Shown here: positions 27,240-37,646 of the stretch, piece by piece
How the letters are laid out: each line of letters begins with the position of its first letter
How positions within the stretch are numbered: position 1 is the stretch's first letter
Source of the DNA: Thiohalophilus thiocyanatoxydans
Lineage (GTDB): Bacteria; Pseudomonadota; Gammaproteobacteria; UBA6429; Thiohalophilaceae
Direction of reading: 5' to 3'
Length of the DNA stretch: 64,000 nt
Assembly: GCF_004366735.1 (NCBI RefSeq)
Contig: NZ_SOQX01000003.1
Location: 62,001-126,000, forward strand
Program-made: the position numbers and the translations under genes
Notes under the pieces: model-generated
Seen by the model: the letters and a program-made list of their open reading frames with translations, nothing else
The model's database searches: none
What the model was told of the DNA's origin: nothing

Positions 27240-28295
27240 TCAGCGAATCAGGACATGCGGATCGCCATCCGCACGCTCGATCCGGCCGATGATCAGCGGG
27301 GCTTCACCCTGTTCCTGCAATACGTTCAGGCAGGCGTCAGCGTCGTCGGCATCGACCATCAGTACCATCCCCAGCCCGTTGTTGAAGGTGCGGAACATCT
27401 CCTCGTCAGCGATGTTGCCCTGTTCCTGCAGCCAGTCGAACACGGGCGGGCGTTGCCAGCTTTGCCGATCGATGACGGCGGCGGTGTTGTCGGGCATGAC
27501 CCGCGGCAGATTTTCACTCAGTCCGCCCCCGGTGATATGCGCCAGGGCGTGGACGTTGACCTGTTCGAACAGGGCCAGCAGCGGTTTGACGTAGATCCGG
27601 GTCGGCGCCAGCAGCGCCTCGCCCAGGGTGGTGTCGCCGAGCGGCATGTCCAGCGCGGCATCACTGACTTCCAGAATCTTGCGGATCAATGAATAGCCGT
27701 TGGAGTGGGGGCCGCTGGCGGGCAGGCCGATCAGCACATCGCCGGCCTGAACCTGGCTGCCGTCGATGATGCGGCTTTTTTCCACCACCCCGACGCAGAA
27801 GCCGGCCAGATCATAGTCCCCGCCCTGATACATGCCGGGCATTTCGGCGGTCTCGCCGCCGCTCAGGGAGGCGCCTGCCTGACGACAACCTTCGGCAATG
27901 CCCTTGATGACATCGCTGGCGGTCTCGATATCCAGCTGGCCGGTGGCGTAATAATCGAGAAAAAACAGCGGTTCGGCGCCCTGGACGATCAGATCGTTGA
28001 CGCACATGGCGACCAGATCGATACCAATGGTATCGTGGCGCTGCATCTGCATGGCCAGCCTGAGCTTGGTACCCACGCCGTCGGTCCCCGCGACCAGTAC
28101 CGGCTCGCGATAGCGTCCCGGCGGCAGCTCGAACAGGGCGCCGAAGCCCCCCAGCCCCCCCATCGCTTCCGGGCGCCGGGTACTGGCGGCGTAGGGCTTG
28201 ATGCGATCGATCAAGCGGTTGCCGGCATCGATATCGACGCCGGCGTCACGGTAACTCAGGCCACCCGCTGCCGGTGGGGCGGTATCATTGGACAC
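27240..28295 (-). CDS. purM: Phosphoribosylformylglycinamidine cyclo-ligase (AIR synthetase)
   Basis: About 351 residues. It closes the imidazole ring of AIR with ATP. Motifs: [83 protein letters not shown] and [13 protein letters not shown]. The start is GTG at 28295 because AGGAG lies 5 nt upstream and the N-terminus aligns with the family; an upstream ATG at 28328 has no such site. Divergent from the DUF2066 gene, operonic with purN. Confidence 0.95.
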   Translation of the reverse strand: MSNDTAPPAAGGLSYRDAGVDIDAGNRLIDRIKPYAASTRRPEAMGGLGGFGALFELPPGRYREPVLVAGTDGVGTKLRLAMQMQRHDTIGIDLVAMCVNDLIVQGAEPLFFLDYYATGQLDIETASDVIKGIAEGCRQAGASLSGGETAEMPGMYQGGDYDLAGFCVGVVEKSRIIDGSQVQAGDVLIGLPASGPHSNGYSLIRKILEVSDAALDMPLGDTTLGEALLAPTRIYVKPLLALFEQVNVHALAHITGGGLSENLPRVMPDNTAAVIDRQSWQRPPVFDWLQEQGNIADEEMFRTFNNGLGMVLMVDADDADACLNVLQEQGEAPLIIGRIERADGDPHVLIR

Positions 28296-28518
28296 AAGAG
28301 ACTCCTGAAAATAGAGAATGGGGCGCACCTTTTTCGGGTCGCATCAAGGCATAATACGCCAATTGTCGATTAATGGCTGTTCTGGCCACGCGATCGGGCA
28401 GTTATCCGATCGTCTTTCGGAACGCCGCGTAGTTTAGCAACTCGGCCACTGGCTTGGAATCCGTTGCCGCCGGGCCGGTACAATGGGGTCGCGCTTAACG
28501 CAGAAGGATGTGAATCGA

Positions 28519-29652
28519 ATGACGTATTACAAACAGCTGGGGATAATGGTTGCGGGATTACTGTGGCTGGTGGTGATGCCGCTGCAGGCCGAGCAAGTAC
28601 AGGGCCTGTACGAAGCCGAGGTCCCGGTCGAATCCCAGAGCCGGAAGGTGCGCGATGTGGCGCTGCGCGTGGCGCTGCAACAGGTGCTGGTGCGAGTGAC
28701 CGGCCGGCGCCGGGTACTGACGGTAACCGATATCGAGCCGTTGCTGGAGCAGGCGCCGCGCCACGTGCAGCAGTTCCGTTACCAGAGCCGGGAAGTGGAA
28801 GGCGAGGATGAGCCGACCGATGTCTTGTGGGTGCGTTTTGACAAGCAGGCGATCGATCGCCTGTTACACGAGAACCGCCTGCCGGTGTGGGGACGTACCC
28901 GTCCGGCGACCCTGATCTGGCTGGTTGTGGATGATCGCGGGGATCGCGAAATACTGAGTAATGATATGAACAACCGGGTCCGGCGTGCCCTGGAACAACA
29001 GGCGCGGCTGCGCGGGGTTCCCCTGCATCTGCCGTTGATGGATCTGACCGATCGCAAGGCGATCAGCGTCAGTGATGTCTGGGGCAATTTTGAGGAGAAC
29101 CTGCTGCAGGCCTCCGAGCGTTATGACGCCGAGGCGGTGCTGGCCGGGCGGGTCGCCAGGACGGCCTCGGGCGACTGGCGCGGTCGCTGGACCCTGTACC
29201 AGGATGGACGCCGGCAGACGTGGAACGCCTCGGGCCAGGCCGCGGAGGAGGTGACCACCCCCGCCATCGATCAGCTGGCCGATCTGCTGGCCGAACAGTA
29301 TGCCCGGGTCGGGCAGCGTGATCAGAGCGAAGCGCTGCGGGTGCGGATCACCGGGGTCAGGGATCTGGGCGGGTTCAGTCGGGTGATGGACTATCTGAGC
29401 GATCTGGCGCTGGTGGAAGATGTGCGCATCGATCAGATTGAAGCGGACAGTGTGAGCCTGATCCTGACCAGCCGGCATGGCCGGATGGCGATCAACCAGG
29501 CTGTTTCGCTGGGGCGCATGCTCGAGGCCGAAACGGTCCCGATGACCCCCTCCAACCTTGAAAACCCGCTGGCTGAACCGGTGAAGGGAGAAGACAGCGG
29601 CATGCCGGTGTCAACGCGCCGGGTCGATCTCCAGTATCGTCTGTTGCCGTGA
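28519..29652 (+). CDS. DUF2066 periplasmic protein
   Basis: A 377-residue protein with a signal peptide (YKQLGIMVAGLLWLVVMPLQA). Family features: LYEAEVPVESQSRKVRDVALRVALQQVLVRVTG at the mature N-terminus and LIWLVVDDRG plus FEENLLQASERYDAEAVLAGRV in the middle. The start is ATG at 28519, preceded by AGAAGGA. DUF2066 is regularly encoded between purM and the CDP-alcohol transferase/perM/hda genes in gammaproteobacteria; its function is unknown to me. The stop overlaps the next start. Confidence 0.85.
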   Translation: MTYYKQLGIMVAGLLWLVVMPLQAEQVQGLYEAEVPVESQSRKVRDVALRVALQQVLVRVTGRRRVLTVTDIEPLLEQAPRHVQQFRYQSREVEGEDEPTDVLWVRFDKQAIDRLLHENRLPVWGRTRPATLIWLVVDDRGDREILSNDMNNRVRRALEQQARLRGVPLHLPLMDLTDRKAISVSDVWGNFEENLLQASERYDAEAVLAGRVARTASGDWRGRWTLYQDGRRQTWNASGQAAEEVTTPAIDQLADLLAEQYARVGQRDQSEALRVRITGVRDLGGFSRVMDYLSDLALVEDVRIDQIEADSVSLILTSRHGRMAINQAVSLGRMLEAETVPMTPSNLENPLAEPVKGEDSGMPVSTRRVDLQYRLLP

Positions 29653-30212
29653 GCCTGCGCCAGCTCCCCAACCTGATCAGTCTTCTGCGTATCCTGCTGG
29701 TGGCGCCGGTGGTCTGGAGCCTGTTGCAGGGCGCCTATACCACCGCCCTGATCCTGTTTCTGATCGCCGGGTTGTCGGACGGGCTGGACGGGTATCTGGC
29801 CCGGCGTTATCAGTGGATTACCCGCCTGGGCGGGTTTCTCGATCCGCTGGGCGACAAGTTGCTGGTGGTCTGCGGTTATCTGACCCTGGGCTGGATCGGC
29901 GCTTTGCCGTCCTGGCTGGTGGGGACGGTGATCGCCCGGGATGGGATTATCGTGCTCGGGACGCTGGTCTACCGCTGGCTGATTGCCAGTGTGACCGCGC
30001 AGCCGCTGTTAATCAGCAAGCTCAATACCGGCTTGCAGATCGGGCTGGTGTTGCTGGTGATCCTCTCACTGATCGGTTGGCTTGATCAGCCCATGCTGGT
30101 TAACGGGCTCATGTACGGGGTCTTTGTTACCACGGTCATGAGCGGGGTCAGTTATGTGGCATTGTGGGGCTACCGGGCCTGGCAGCAGTGGCCGACAAGG
30201 AGACAAACATGA
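29649..30212 (+). CDS. CDP-alcohol phosphatidyltransferase family protein
   Basis: A 187-residue membrane enzyme with about five helices. The family motif D-G-x2-A-R-x8-G-x3-D-x3-D is complete in LSDGLDGYLARRYQWITRLGGFLDPLGDK. It most resembles phosphatidylglycerophosphate synthase (PgsA), transferring a phosphatidyl group from CDP-diacylglycerol to an alcohol, but the acceptor cannot be read off. The start is GTG at 29649, inside the preceding gene end. Translationally coupled to perM. Confidence 0.85.
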   Translation: MSLRQLPNLISLLRILLVAPVVWSLLQGAYTTALILFLIAGLSDGLDGYLARRYQWITRLGGFLDPLGDKLLVVCGYLTLGWIGALPSWLVGTVIARDGIIVLGTLVYRWLIASVTAQPLLISKLNTGLQIGLVLLVILSLIGWLDQPMLVNGLMYGVFVTTVMSGVSYVALWGYRAWQQWPTRRQT

Positions 30213-31285
30213 GCGTGCAACAACGATGGTGGTTACTGGCCGCGATTGCCCTGACCGGGGCGGTACTCTATCTGCTCGGGCCGGTGCTGGTGCCGTTTAT
30301 CGGCGCCGCGATCCTCGCCTATGTGGCCGACCCGCTGGTGGATCGGCTGCAGGATTGGAAACTGCCGCGCACCCTGGCGGTTGTCCTGGTGTTTGTGGTG
30401 CTCACGATTGTGGCGCTGTTGCTGCTGCTGGTGCTGATTCCGCTCATCGAGGAGCAGATCCGGGTGCTGGTGCAAAAACTCCCCCGTTATATCGACTGGC
30501 TGCAGGCCGAGGGGTTGCCCTGGCTGACTGCCCGGCTGGGGCTGGCCGAGACCACCCTGGAACTGGATACGCTCAAAACCGCCATTCAGAAAAACTGGCA
30601 ACAGGCCGGCGGCATTGCCCGCGAGACGCTGGGTTCGATCTCCCGCTCGGGGCTGGCGCTGGTCGGCTGGATTGCCAATCTGCTGATCATGGTGGTGGTC
30701 ACCTTCTATCTGCTGCGCGACTGGGAGCAAGTCCTGGAACGGCTGCGGGCCCTGCTGCCGCGGCGCAGCGAGCAGACCGTGGTGCGCCTGGCACGGCAGT
30801 CCGATGAAGTGCTCGGCGCCTTCCTGCGCGGCCAGTTGCTGGTGATGCTGGCGCTGGGCCTGATCTATTCGGTCGGGCTGTCGATCATCGGGCTCGACTT
30901 TGCCCTGTTGATCGGCGCGATCGCCGGGCTGATCAGCTTTGTGCCCTACCTGGGGACCATCGTCGGGATTCTGCTGGCCCTGATCGCGGCACTGGTCCAG
31001 TTCCAGAATCCGATGTACCTGGTGTATGTCGGCATTGTCTTCGGCATCGGCCAGGTACTGGAGGGAACCGTGCTGACGCCGCTGCTGGTGGGGGATCGCA
31101 TCGGCATGCACCCGGTGGCGGTGATCTTCGCGGTCCTGGCCGGGGGGCAGTTGTTCGGCTTTATCGGCGTCCTGCTGGCGTTGCCGCTGGCGGCGGTGGC
31201 AATGGTGCTGCTGCGCTATGCCCACGAACGCTACCGGCAAAGTGAGCTGTATGCTGAAACAACGGGGTCTGCGGGAGAGTCATGA
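30209..31285 (+). CDS. perM: PerM/AI-2E transporter family permease
   Basis: A 358-residue inner-membrane protein with about seven to eight helices. The N-terminal pair (LLAAIALTGAVLYLLGPVLVPF) is followed by the family signature ADPLVDRL, a soluble stretch of about 90 residues, and the C-terminal IGAIAGLISFVPYLGTIVGI and LTPLLVGDRIGMHPVAVIFAVLAGG. The start is ATG at 30209 with AAGGAG, overlapping the preceding stop. Substrate is unknown; the AI-2 exporter is only one family member. Confidence 0.92.
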   Translation: MSVQQRWWLLAAIALTGAVLYLLGPVLVPFIGAAILAYVADPLVDRLQDWKLPRTLAVVLVFVVLTIVALLLLLVLIPLIEEQIRVLVQKLPRYIDWLQAEGLPWLTARLGLAETTLELDTLKTAIQKNWQQAGGIARETLGSISRSGLALVGWIANLLIMVVVTFYLLRDWEQVLERLRALLPRRSEQTVVRLARQSDEVLGAFLRGQLLVMLALGLIYSVGLSIIGLDFALLIGAIAGLISFVPYLGTIVGILLALIAALVQFQNPMYLVYVGIVFGIGQVLEGTVLTPLLVGDRIGMHPVAVIFAVLAGGQLFGFIGVLLALPLAAVAMVLLRYAHERYRQSELYAETTGSAGES

Positions 31286-31971
31286 GTCGGCAATTACCGC
31301 TGGGGATCCGGCTGCGGGATGCGGCGACCTTCGAAAATTTTCTGGCCGCGGGGAACGAACCGGTCCTGGCGGCATTACAGCATTCTAGCGAGGTGTCCCT
31401 CTATTTGTGGGGCGCGGCCGGGACCGGTAAAACTCACCTGCTGCAAGCGGTCTGTCACCAGGCGACGGCGCAGGGGCGCCGCGCCGCCTATTTGCCCCTG
31501 GCCGAACCCGGCCTGCACCCGGCCATGCTCGAGGGCATGGAGCAATTTGACTTGTTGTGCCTGGACGATGTCGATGCGGTCGTCGGCGATCCCGACTGGG
31601 AGGCGGCGTTGTTCCACGCCTATAACCGCCTCACCGCGGCCGGTCATCAACTGCGGCTGACCGCCTCGGTGTCACCCGCCGCCCTGGCCGTGGAGTTGCC
31701 CGATTTGCACTCGCGGCTGGGGTGGGGGCCGGTTTTCCAGCTGCAATCGCTCAACGATACCGCCAAGCGCCAGGCTCTGCAGCAACGCGCCGGCGCGCGC
31801 GGCGTGACGCTCGACGATGAGGTGGCGGAGTACCTGATGAAGCGCTGCCCGCGGGATATGGTCTCCCTGTTCCAGCTGCTCGAGGCGCTGGATGAGGCGT
31901 CGCTGGCGGCCCAGCGGCGGCTTACGATTCCCTTTGTTCGTGAGTATCTGGGGCGGCAGCCCGGGCCCTGA
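31282..31971 (+). CDS. hda: DnaA-related regulator of replication, Hda
   Basis: A 229-residue AAA+ protein that, with the DNA clamp, stimulates ATP hydrolysis by DnaA to prevent re-initiation. Walker A is LWGAAGTGKTHLLQAV, Walker B is LLCLDDVDAV, followed by sensor I (LTASVSP) and an arginine-finger region (LHSRLGWGPVFQL). There is no DnaA-type DNA-binding domain, as expected. The N-terminus QLPLGIRLRD contains the clamp-binding QLPL. Overlaps the PerM stop (ATGA) and, at its 3' end, the convergent DUF2069 gene by 50 bp. Confidence 0.94.
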   Translation: MSRQLPLGIRLRDAATFENFLAAGNEPVLAALQHSSEVSLYLWGAAGTGKTHLLQAVCHQATAQGRRAAYLPLAEPGLHPAMLEGMEQFDLLCLDDVDAVVGDPDWEAALFHAYNRLTAAGHQLRLTASVSPAALAVELPDLHSRLGWGPVFQLQSLNDTAKRQALQQRAGARGVTLDDEVAEYLMKRCPRDMVSLFQLLEALDEASLAAQRRLTIPFVREYLGRQPGP

Positions 31972-32317
31972 GCTGGCGGCTCCGGCTGCGCGCGTAGAGC
32001 AGGCAGCCGGTGTAGAGCAAGACACTGAACAGCACCTCCAGGCCGGCGTAGAGCCGCTCATCGGGGTTACTGTAGGCTTCCACCACCCCGTGAATAAAAT
32101 AGATCAGCACCAGAAAACTGGTCCAGGCATGGGTATAGGGGCGGCCGTCCAGCAGCCCCCGTAACGGGAACAACAGGGGGCCGACCAGCAGGAGCAGGGC
32201 GATAGAGACCGGCACCCGCTGCGGTGGCGCCAGCACGGTCAGCCACAGCATCAGCAGGATCAGCAGGGCGAAATAGGACAGGAGCGTCAGCCAGCGGGAA
32301 AAAGTAATAATATTCAA
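31922..32317 (-). CDS. DUF2069 membrane protein
   Basis: A 131-residue protein with four hydrophobic segments. Motifs FPLRGLLDGRPYTHAWTSFLVLIYFIHG and VVEAYSNPDERLYAGLEV are typical of DUF2069. It is the last gene of a minus-strand set with wrbA and a glutaredoxin-type arsC, an arrangement common in gammaproteobacteria. Function unknown. Its 3' end overlaps that of hda. Confidence 0.88.
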   Translation of the reverse strand: MNIITFSRWLTLLSYFALLILLMLWLTVLAPPQRVPVSIALLLLVGPLLFPLRGLLDGRPYTHAWTSFLVLIYFIHGVVEAYSNPDERLYAGLEVLFSVLLYTGCLLYARSRSRQLRARAAAPDTHEQRES

Positions 32318-32321
32318 TCGA

Positions 32322-33277
<956 letters not shown>

Positions 33278-33391
33278 GCGTCCCTGACCTTGTATAAAAA
33301 TGTTTGCTGGCTATTCTACCGGCTGTTGTCTTGACAGCCTATAGGGGCGGGGATACATTCGATAGACTTTATGTTTACCCGACCCCGTTAA

Positions 33392-33706
33392 ATGCGTATA
33401 ACCTCTTTGTCCCTGTTTCTCGGCTGGTACGTTGTCCTGCTCCTTGCTGGCTGTGCCGTCTCCGCGCCTGTTCAGGAAATGAGCAACGCCCGTCAGACCA
33501 TCCAGGCGGCCAAGGAGGTCGGCGCCGGGGAACATGCGCCTGAACTGTTGTCGATTGCGGAAAAATTACTGGACCGGGCCGCACGTAAACTGGAGCAGGG
33601 CGATTACCCGGTGGCCCGGGATTTTGCACTCGAGGCACAGGAGCAGGCAATGCTGGCCCGGCAAACCGCGCTGGACAAAAGCGGAAACAGGCCTCAAAAC
33701 GACTGA
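33392..33706 (+). CDS. DUF4398 lipoprotein
   Basis: A 104-residue outer-membrane-type lipoprotein. The lipobox is LLAGC with the lipidated cysteine at residue 21. The mature part matches DUF4398: PVQEMSNARQTIQAAKEVGA, then two helices with LLDRAARKLEQGDYPVARDFALEAQEQA, a TPR-like pair. No clear ribosome-binding site. Often found near LysM or OmpA-type envelope proteins, as here. Confidence 0.78.
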   Translation: MRITSLSLFLGWYVVLLLAGCAVSAPVQEMSNARQTIQAAKEVGAGEHAPELLSIAEKLLDRAARKLEQGDYPVARDFALEAQEQAMLARQTALDKSGNRPQND

Positions 33707-33816
33707 TCTTTGCTTGCTATATGGGGTCAGATCACTAAACTTGGAGGTAGTGAAGCACCTTGTCACGAGCTTTAAAAGTTGCTGCCTTGACAGTCATTTA
33801 CAGCGAATGCTAGGTT

Positions 33817-33837
33817 GCAATATACTGGATATATTGC
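33817..33837. promoter_or_regulatory. Palindrome GCAATATA-N5-TATATTGC
   Basis: 8-bp arms with a 5-bp centre, about 40 bp before the LysM lipoprotein start, in an AT-rich stretch unlike its neighbours. It could be an operator or overlap the promoter. No terminator-like tail. Confidence 0.35.
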
Positions 33838-33878
33838 CCTTATTTAATATGAATTCAAATCAAATGGAGTCCATAACA

Positions 33879-34340
33879 ATGAAAATAGTCAACTCGCTGA
33901 AAATCGCAGGACTGCTGATCACTGCGGTCAGTTTTTCTGTCGGTTGCGCGGGCACTACCGAGGAAGAAGCGCAGGAACCGGCTCCCACTGAAACTGCCTA
34001 TGAGCCGGAAGAAACCACTTCTGGGGATACCTCTGGTACGCTCGGTCCGGATGTTAATGGTTCCGACATGTCAGACTATACGGTGGTCCGTGGCGACAAC
34101 CTGTGGGATATTTCCGGCAAGTCGGAAATCTATGGCAATCCTTACCAGTGGCCGCTGATCTACAAACAGAACAGTGATCAGATCGACGATGCGGATCTGA
34201 TTCACCCCGGTCAGGTACTGGAAATCGACAATGACCCGTCCAGCTCGGATGTGGATGCCGCCGTGCGGCATGCCAAGACCCGCGGTGAATGGTCGCTGGG
34301 TGAAGTCGAGGATTCCGACAGTGATTACCTGGCACGCTAA
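33879..34340 (+). CDS. LysM-domain lipoprotein
   Basis: A 153-residue envelope protein. The signal peptide ends at SVGC, giving a lipidated cysteine at residue 23. An acidic, Thr/Pro/Glu-rich linker (about residues 26-65) is followed by one LysM domain, YTVVRGDNLWDISGKSEIYG to LIHPGQVLEI, which should bind peptidoglycan. The start ATG at 33879 has GGAG at proper spacing. The tail DVDAAVRHAKTRGEWSL is not recognised. Followed by a strong terminator. Confidence 0.88.
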   Translation: MKIVNSLKIAGLLITAVSFSVGCAGTTEEEAQEPAPTETAYEPEETTSGDTSGTLGPDVNGSDMSDYTVVRGDNLWDISGKSEIYGNPYQWPLIYKQNSDQIDDADLIHPGQVLEIDNDPSSSDVDAAVRHAKTRGEWSLGEVEDSDSDYLAR

Positions 34341-34370
34341 GCCAGATTCCGGATCCATTTCCGTAACTGC

Positions 34371-34395
34371 AAAAGGGCCCTTCGGGGCCCTTTTT
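34371..34395 (+). terminator. Rho-independent terminator after the LysM gene
   Basis: AAAAGGGCCC, loop TTCG, GGGCCC then TTTTT. A strong stem and T-run 30 bp after the stop. Confidence 0.9.
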
Positions 34396-34678
34396 GTTTG
34401 TTCGGCCTTCCTTAAGTTCACTCTGTTTCGTCCCCCTTTGCCCTTTCCCTTGCCCCGAAGCCGTTATCCGTCCGCGTCCGCAGTCCCGGCCGTTTTGGTA
34501 TACGAATATTAAAGCTCGTGTGGGAGAGACGACTATCCGCTTTACGAAACCCGGGAACGGGTTTAAAACCCCGGGAAACGCGATAGAATAGCCGGCGGAT
34601 TGTCCTGCCGGGCGCAAAGGGAATTTTTGTGCCTGTCGCGGGTCATAAGTTGTGGAATTTCAGAGAAGTGGTGTAATC

Positions 34679-35209
34679 ATGCGTAAACTGATGGGTTATT
34701 TTTCCGTTTTATTACTCTTGCTGACCTCCGTGACGCTTTCGGCGGACACCCGGGATCCCTACGAGCATTTCTTCAACGAAACCTGGGGAGATTTCCAGCA
34801 AGAGCTGAACAATGCCCGGGAGCAGGGTAAGAAAGGCATTCTGATATTCTTCGAGATGGATGAATGCCCCTTCTGTCATTACATGAAGGAAAATGTCCTT
34901 AACCGCCCAGAGGTCCAGGAATATTATCGTAAGCACTTTCTGAACTTCCCGGTTGATATCGAAGGGGATGTCGAAATCACCAATATGCAGGGCGAACAGA
35001 AAAAACAGAAGGATTTCGCCTTCCGCGAGCATCGGGTACGGGCGACTCCGGTTTTCGCCTTCTTTAACCTGGAGGGGGAACGGGTTCACCGGCATACCGG
35101 CAAAACCTCGGGTATCGAGGAGTTTATGTGGATGGGGGAATACGTCGCCGAGGGGATCTACAAGGACACGTCCTTCACCCGCTACAAACGTGACAAACGC
35201 AAAGAATAA
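34679..35209 (+). CDS. Periplasmic thioredoxin-fold protein (SoxW-like)
   Basis: A 176-residue protein with a signal peptide (MRKLMGYFSVLLLLLTSVTL, cleavage near SA). The redox motif is CPFC (C63, C66) in FFEMDECPFCHYMKENV, with a cis-proline in RATPVFAFF. Proteins of this type act as periplasmic thiol reductants, for example SoxW in sulfur oxidisers. The start is ATG at 34679; the frame stays open 27 bp further but only the later start gives a proper signal peptide. Ten bp upstream of the TolC gene, so probably in one operon. Confidence 0.85.
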   Translation: MRKLMGYFSVLLLLLTSVTLSADTRDPYEHFFNETWGDFQQELNNAREQGKKGILIFFEMDECPFCHYMKENVLNRPEVQEYYRKHFLNFPVDIEGDVEITNMQGEQKKQKDFAFREHRVRATPVFAFFNLEGERVHRHTGKTSGIEEFMWMGEYVAEGIYKDTSFTRYKRDKRKE

Positions 35210-35218
35210 TCGCACGAC

Positions 35219-36589
35219 ATGCTATCAAATACCGTTTTTCGCCAGATCGGCTGGCTGGCCCTGCTGTTGTTTTGCGGGCTGACGGTTGGTTATGCCCAGG
35301 AGCAGGCCGATGAAAAACCGGCAGCGCTGCCCGAACCCCTGACGCTGGAAAAGGCGCTGGAGCTGGCGGATGAACCTCATCCCGAGCTGCAAATTGCCGA
35401 AGCACGAATCAGCGCGGCGGAAGCGGAGCTGCAAGGGGCGCGGGCCGGCGATGATACGGCGATCTATGTGGATGGGGCGCTGGCCTATGTGGAGCCCCCT
35501 GATTATGCCCTGAATCAGGATCATGATGATCATCGCCTGACCCTGAACCTCGACAAGACGCTGTACGATTTCGGCCGCACCCGTTCGGCCAGTGAAGCGG
35601 CGGCCCGACAACTGGACAGCAGTAAATTATTGCGCATCAACACCCGCCAGCAACGGCGGCTGGAAATCATGCAACGGTTTTTCGACGTGGTACTCGCCGA
35701 CCTGCAGTACTATCGTTACAACGAAGAAATGGCCGTGGAGTTCGTGGAGCTGGATAAAATGCGCGATCGTTACGAGCTTAAACAGATTTCTGATCTGGCG
35801 CTGCTTGAGCAGGAAGCTGTTTACCAGCGTGCCCGGCATCGGCGTTCGCAAAGCCAGAACCGTCAGCGCGAAACCCGCGCCCGGCTGGCACAGGCCCTCA
35901 ACCGCCCCGGCCAACTGCCCCGTAATGTCGTGCCGCCCGACTTGCCAGCTATCGAGCAGGAGTTGCCGGAGGTGGAATCACTGCAGACGCTGGCTTTGAA
36001 AGAAAATCCGGTGGTCCAGTCTTTGCGCGAGCGTGTAGAGGCCGACCGTGCGCGGGTGGCCGAAGCCCGGGCCGGTGATAACCCGAGCGTCCAGGGCACG
36101 TTGCAGGCAGGGGCCTATTCCCGTGAGCGCAACAGCTACGACGATTTTCGTGCTGAATTGCAATTGACGGTCCCCCTGTATGACGGTAGCCGGACCGATG
36201 CCGGCGTGGCCCGGGAAAAGGCCCGGTTGTTCGAGACCCAATCACGCCTGAGCCTTGCCGAGCGCGATGTACGCCAGCAGGTGCTGGAATTGTGGTTGCA
36301 ACTGGATTCGCTCAAAGCCAAGCGGGAACAACGAGAAACCGAAAAACGCTATCGTGAACTCTATCTGGATCGCAGCCGGGCACTCTATGAACTCGAGGTC
36401 GAAGCCGATCTGGGTGATTCCATGGTGCTTTACACCGAAGCGGAGCGAAATGCCGCGGAAACCGATTACGAAACAGCGCTGGCCTGGGCGCGTCTGAATG
36501 CCTTGCTCGGCCGGCTGGATCTGGATGAAGCCTTTGTTCCGCCGAAGAATTTATTGCAGAAGGACGAAACGGATGCACAATCAGAGTAA
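35219..36589 (+). CDS. TolC-family outer membrane efflux protein
   Basis: A 456-residue protein with a signal peptide (about residues 1-26, ending GYAQ). It shows the duplicated TolC pattern: LTLEKALELADEPHPELQIAEAR near the start and long coiled-coil helices with LTLNLDKTLYDFGRT and, in the second half, LQLTVPLYDGSRTDAG, the two beta-strand regions. It forms the trimeric outer-membrane channel of an efflux or secretion system. Stop overlaps the adaptor gene. Confidence 0.92.
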   Translation: MLSNTVFRQIGWLALLLFCGLTVGYAQEQADEKPAALPEPLTLEKALELADEPHPELQIAEARISAAEAELQGARAGDDTAIYVDGALAYVEPPDYALNQDHDDHRLTLNLDKTLYDFGRTRSASEAAARQLDSSKLLRINTRQQRRLEIMQRFFDVVLADLQYYRYNEEMAVEFVELDKMRDRYELKQISDLALLEQEAVYQRARHRRSQSQNRQRETRARLAQALNRPGQLPRNVVPPDLPAIEQELPEVESLQTLALKENPVVQSLRERVEADRARVAEARAGDNPSVQGTLQAGAYSRERNSYDDFRAELQLTVPLYDGSRTDAGVAREKARLFETQSRLSLAERDVRQQVLELWLQLDSLKAKREQRETEKRYRELYLDRSRALYELEVEADLGDSMVLYTEAERNAAETDYETALAWARLNALLGRLDLDEAFVPPKNLLQKDETDAQSE

Positions 36590-37346
36590 TTCAATCGCGG
36601 CGCCCGGCTGGGCGGTGTTGCTGTTGTTGATCAGTGGTCAACTGATGGCGGCCGATTACGAGGCGCAACTTGAATGGGAGCGGCGTGTTGAACTGGGCAC
36701 GCCGGTACAGGGCGTGATCACCGAGGTCAGGGCGCAGACCGGCCAGCGGGTCGGGGCCGGAGATATTCTGGTGCAACTGGATGAGCGCGGCTTCAAAGCG
36801 GACGTTGGCAAGGCGCACACGCGATTACAGAGCCTGGAAGCGGTGCGCGAGGAAGCCCGGCGCGAGCGGGATCGGGCCGAGGAGTTGTATGATCGCACGG
36901 TACTGTCGGACCATGAACTGCAGATTGCGTCAAACGAAGCCAAACAGGCGGAAGCCGACTATGCCGCGGCGCGTGCCGCGCTGGTTCATGCCCGTTTGAA
37001 CCTTGAGTACAGCGCGGTGCGCGCGCCGTTCGATGCGCTGGTTATCGATGTCCCGGCTGCACAGGGACAGACCGTGATCAATGATTTGCAGCCGGTCACC
37101 CTGGTTACCGTGGCCGATGCCAACTCCATGGTTGCCCGTGCCGAGTTGACCGAGGAACAGATCGATCCCCTCGAGGTGGGCCAGACGGTAACAGTGAAGG
37201 TGAATGACAAGCGCCACGAGGGCAAACTCAAGAGCATCGGCCTGGAACCGGCTAAAGGCAGTGATCGCTATACTGTCGCTGTCAGCTTTGCGATGGAGGG
37301 AGAGCGTTACCGGGTCGGACAAACCGCCACCATCGAATTGCCATGA
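36573..37346 (+). CDS. Periplasmic adaptor (HlyD/MFP) subunit
   Basis: A 257-residue membrane-fusion protein with a signal peptide (about residues 9-25, ending LMA). The split lipoyl domain is seen in [30 protein letters not shown] and [23 protein letters not shown], separated by a helical hairpin (residues about 70-135). A short beta-barrel follows. It should bridge the TolC partner to an inner-membrane pump, but none is encoded next to it. The start overlaps the TolC stop; its own stop overlaps acyP. Confidence 0.9.
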   Translation: MHNQSNSIAAPGWAVLLLLISGQLMAADYEAQLEWERRVELGTPVQGVITEVRAQTGQRVGAGDILVQLDERGFKADVGKAHTRLQSLEAVREEARRERDRAEELYDRTVLSDHELQIASNEAKQAEADYAAARAALVHARLNLEYSAVRAPFDALVIDVPAAQGQTVINDLQPVTLVTVADANSMVARAELTEEQIDPLEVGQTVTVKVNDKRHEGKLKSIGLEPAKGSDRYTVAVSFAMEGERYRVGQTATIELP

Positions 37347-37612
37347 ATCTGTGCCGCCAATGTCGGGTCCGGGGCCGGGTGCAGGGTGTCTTCTTTCGTG
37401 ACAGCACCCGCCACGAAGCACAACGCCTGGGCCTGACCGGTTACGCCCGCAACCTCTCCGACGGCTCGGTCGAAGTCCTCGCCTGCGGCTCCGACGCCAG
37501 GGTCCGCCAGCTCTGCGACTGGCTCCGGGAAGGCCCGCCCATGGCCGAGGTTGAACAGGTCGACTGCCAGACCGCCGACACCCCGCCGCCTTCGCACTTC
37601 ACTACCGAATAA
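37343..37612 (+). CDS. acyP: Acylphosphatase
   Basis: An 89-residue enzyme hydrolysing acyl phosphates. Both signatures are complete: [18 protein letters not shown] with the catalytic arginine and [17 protein letters not shown] with the catalytic asparagine. Extra cysteines near the N-terminus (NLCRQCRV) are unusual for the family. The start overlaps the adaptor stop (ATGA), so it is co-translated with an efflux adaptor. Confidence 0.94.
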   Translation: MNLCRQCRVRGRVQGVFFRDSTRHEAQRLGLTGYARNLSDGSVEVLACGSDARVRQLCDWLREGPPMAEVEQVDCQTADTPPPSHFTTE

Positions 37613-37646
37613 TAAAATACCGTAAACAAATCTCTTTTCTGGCGCT

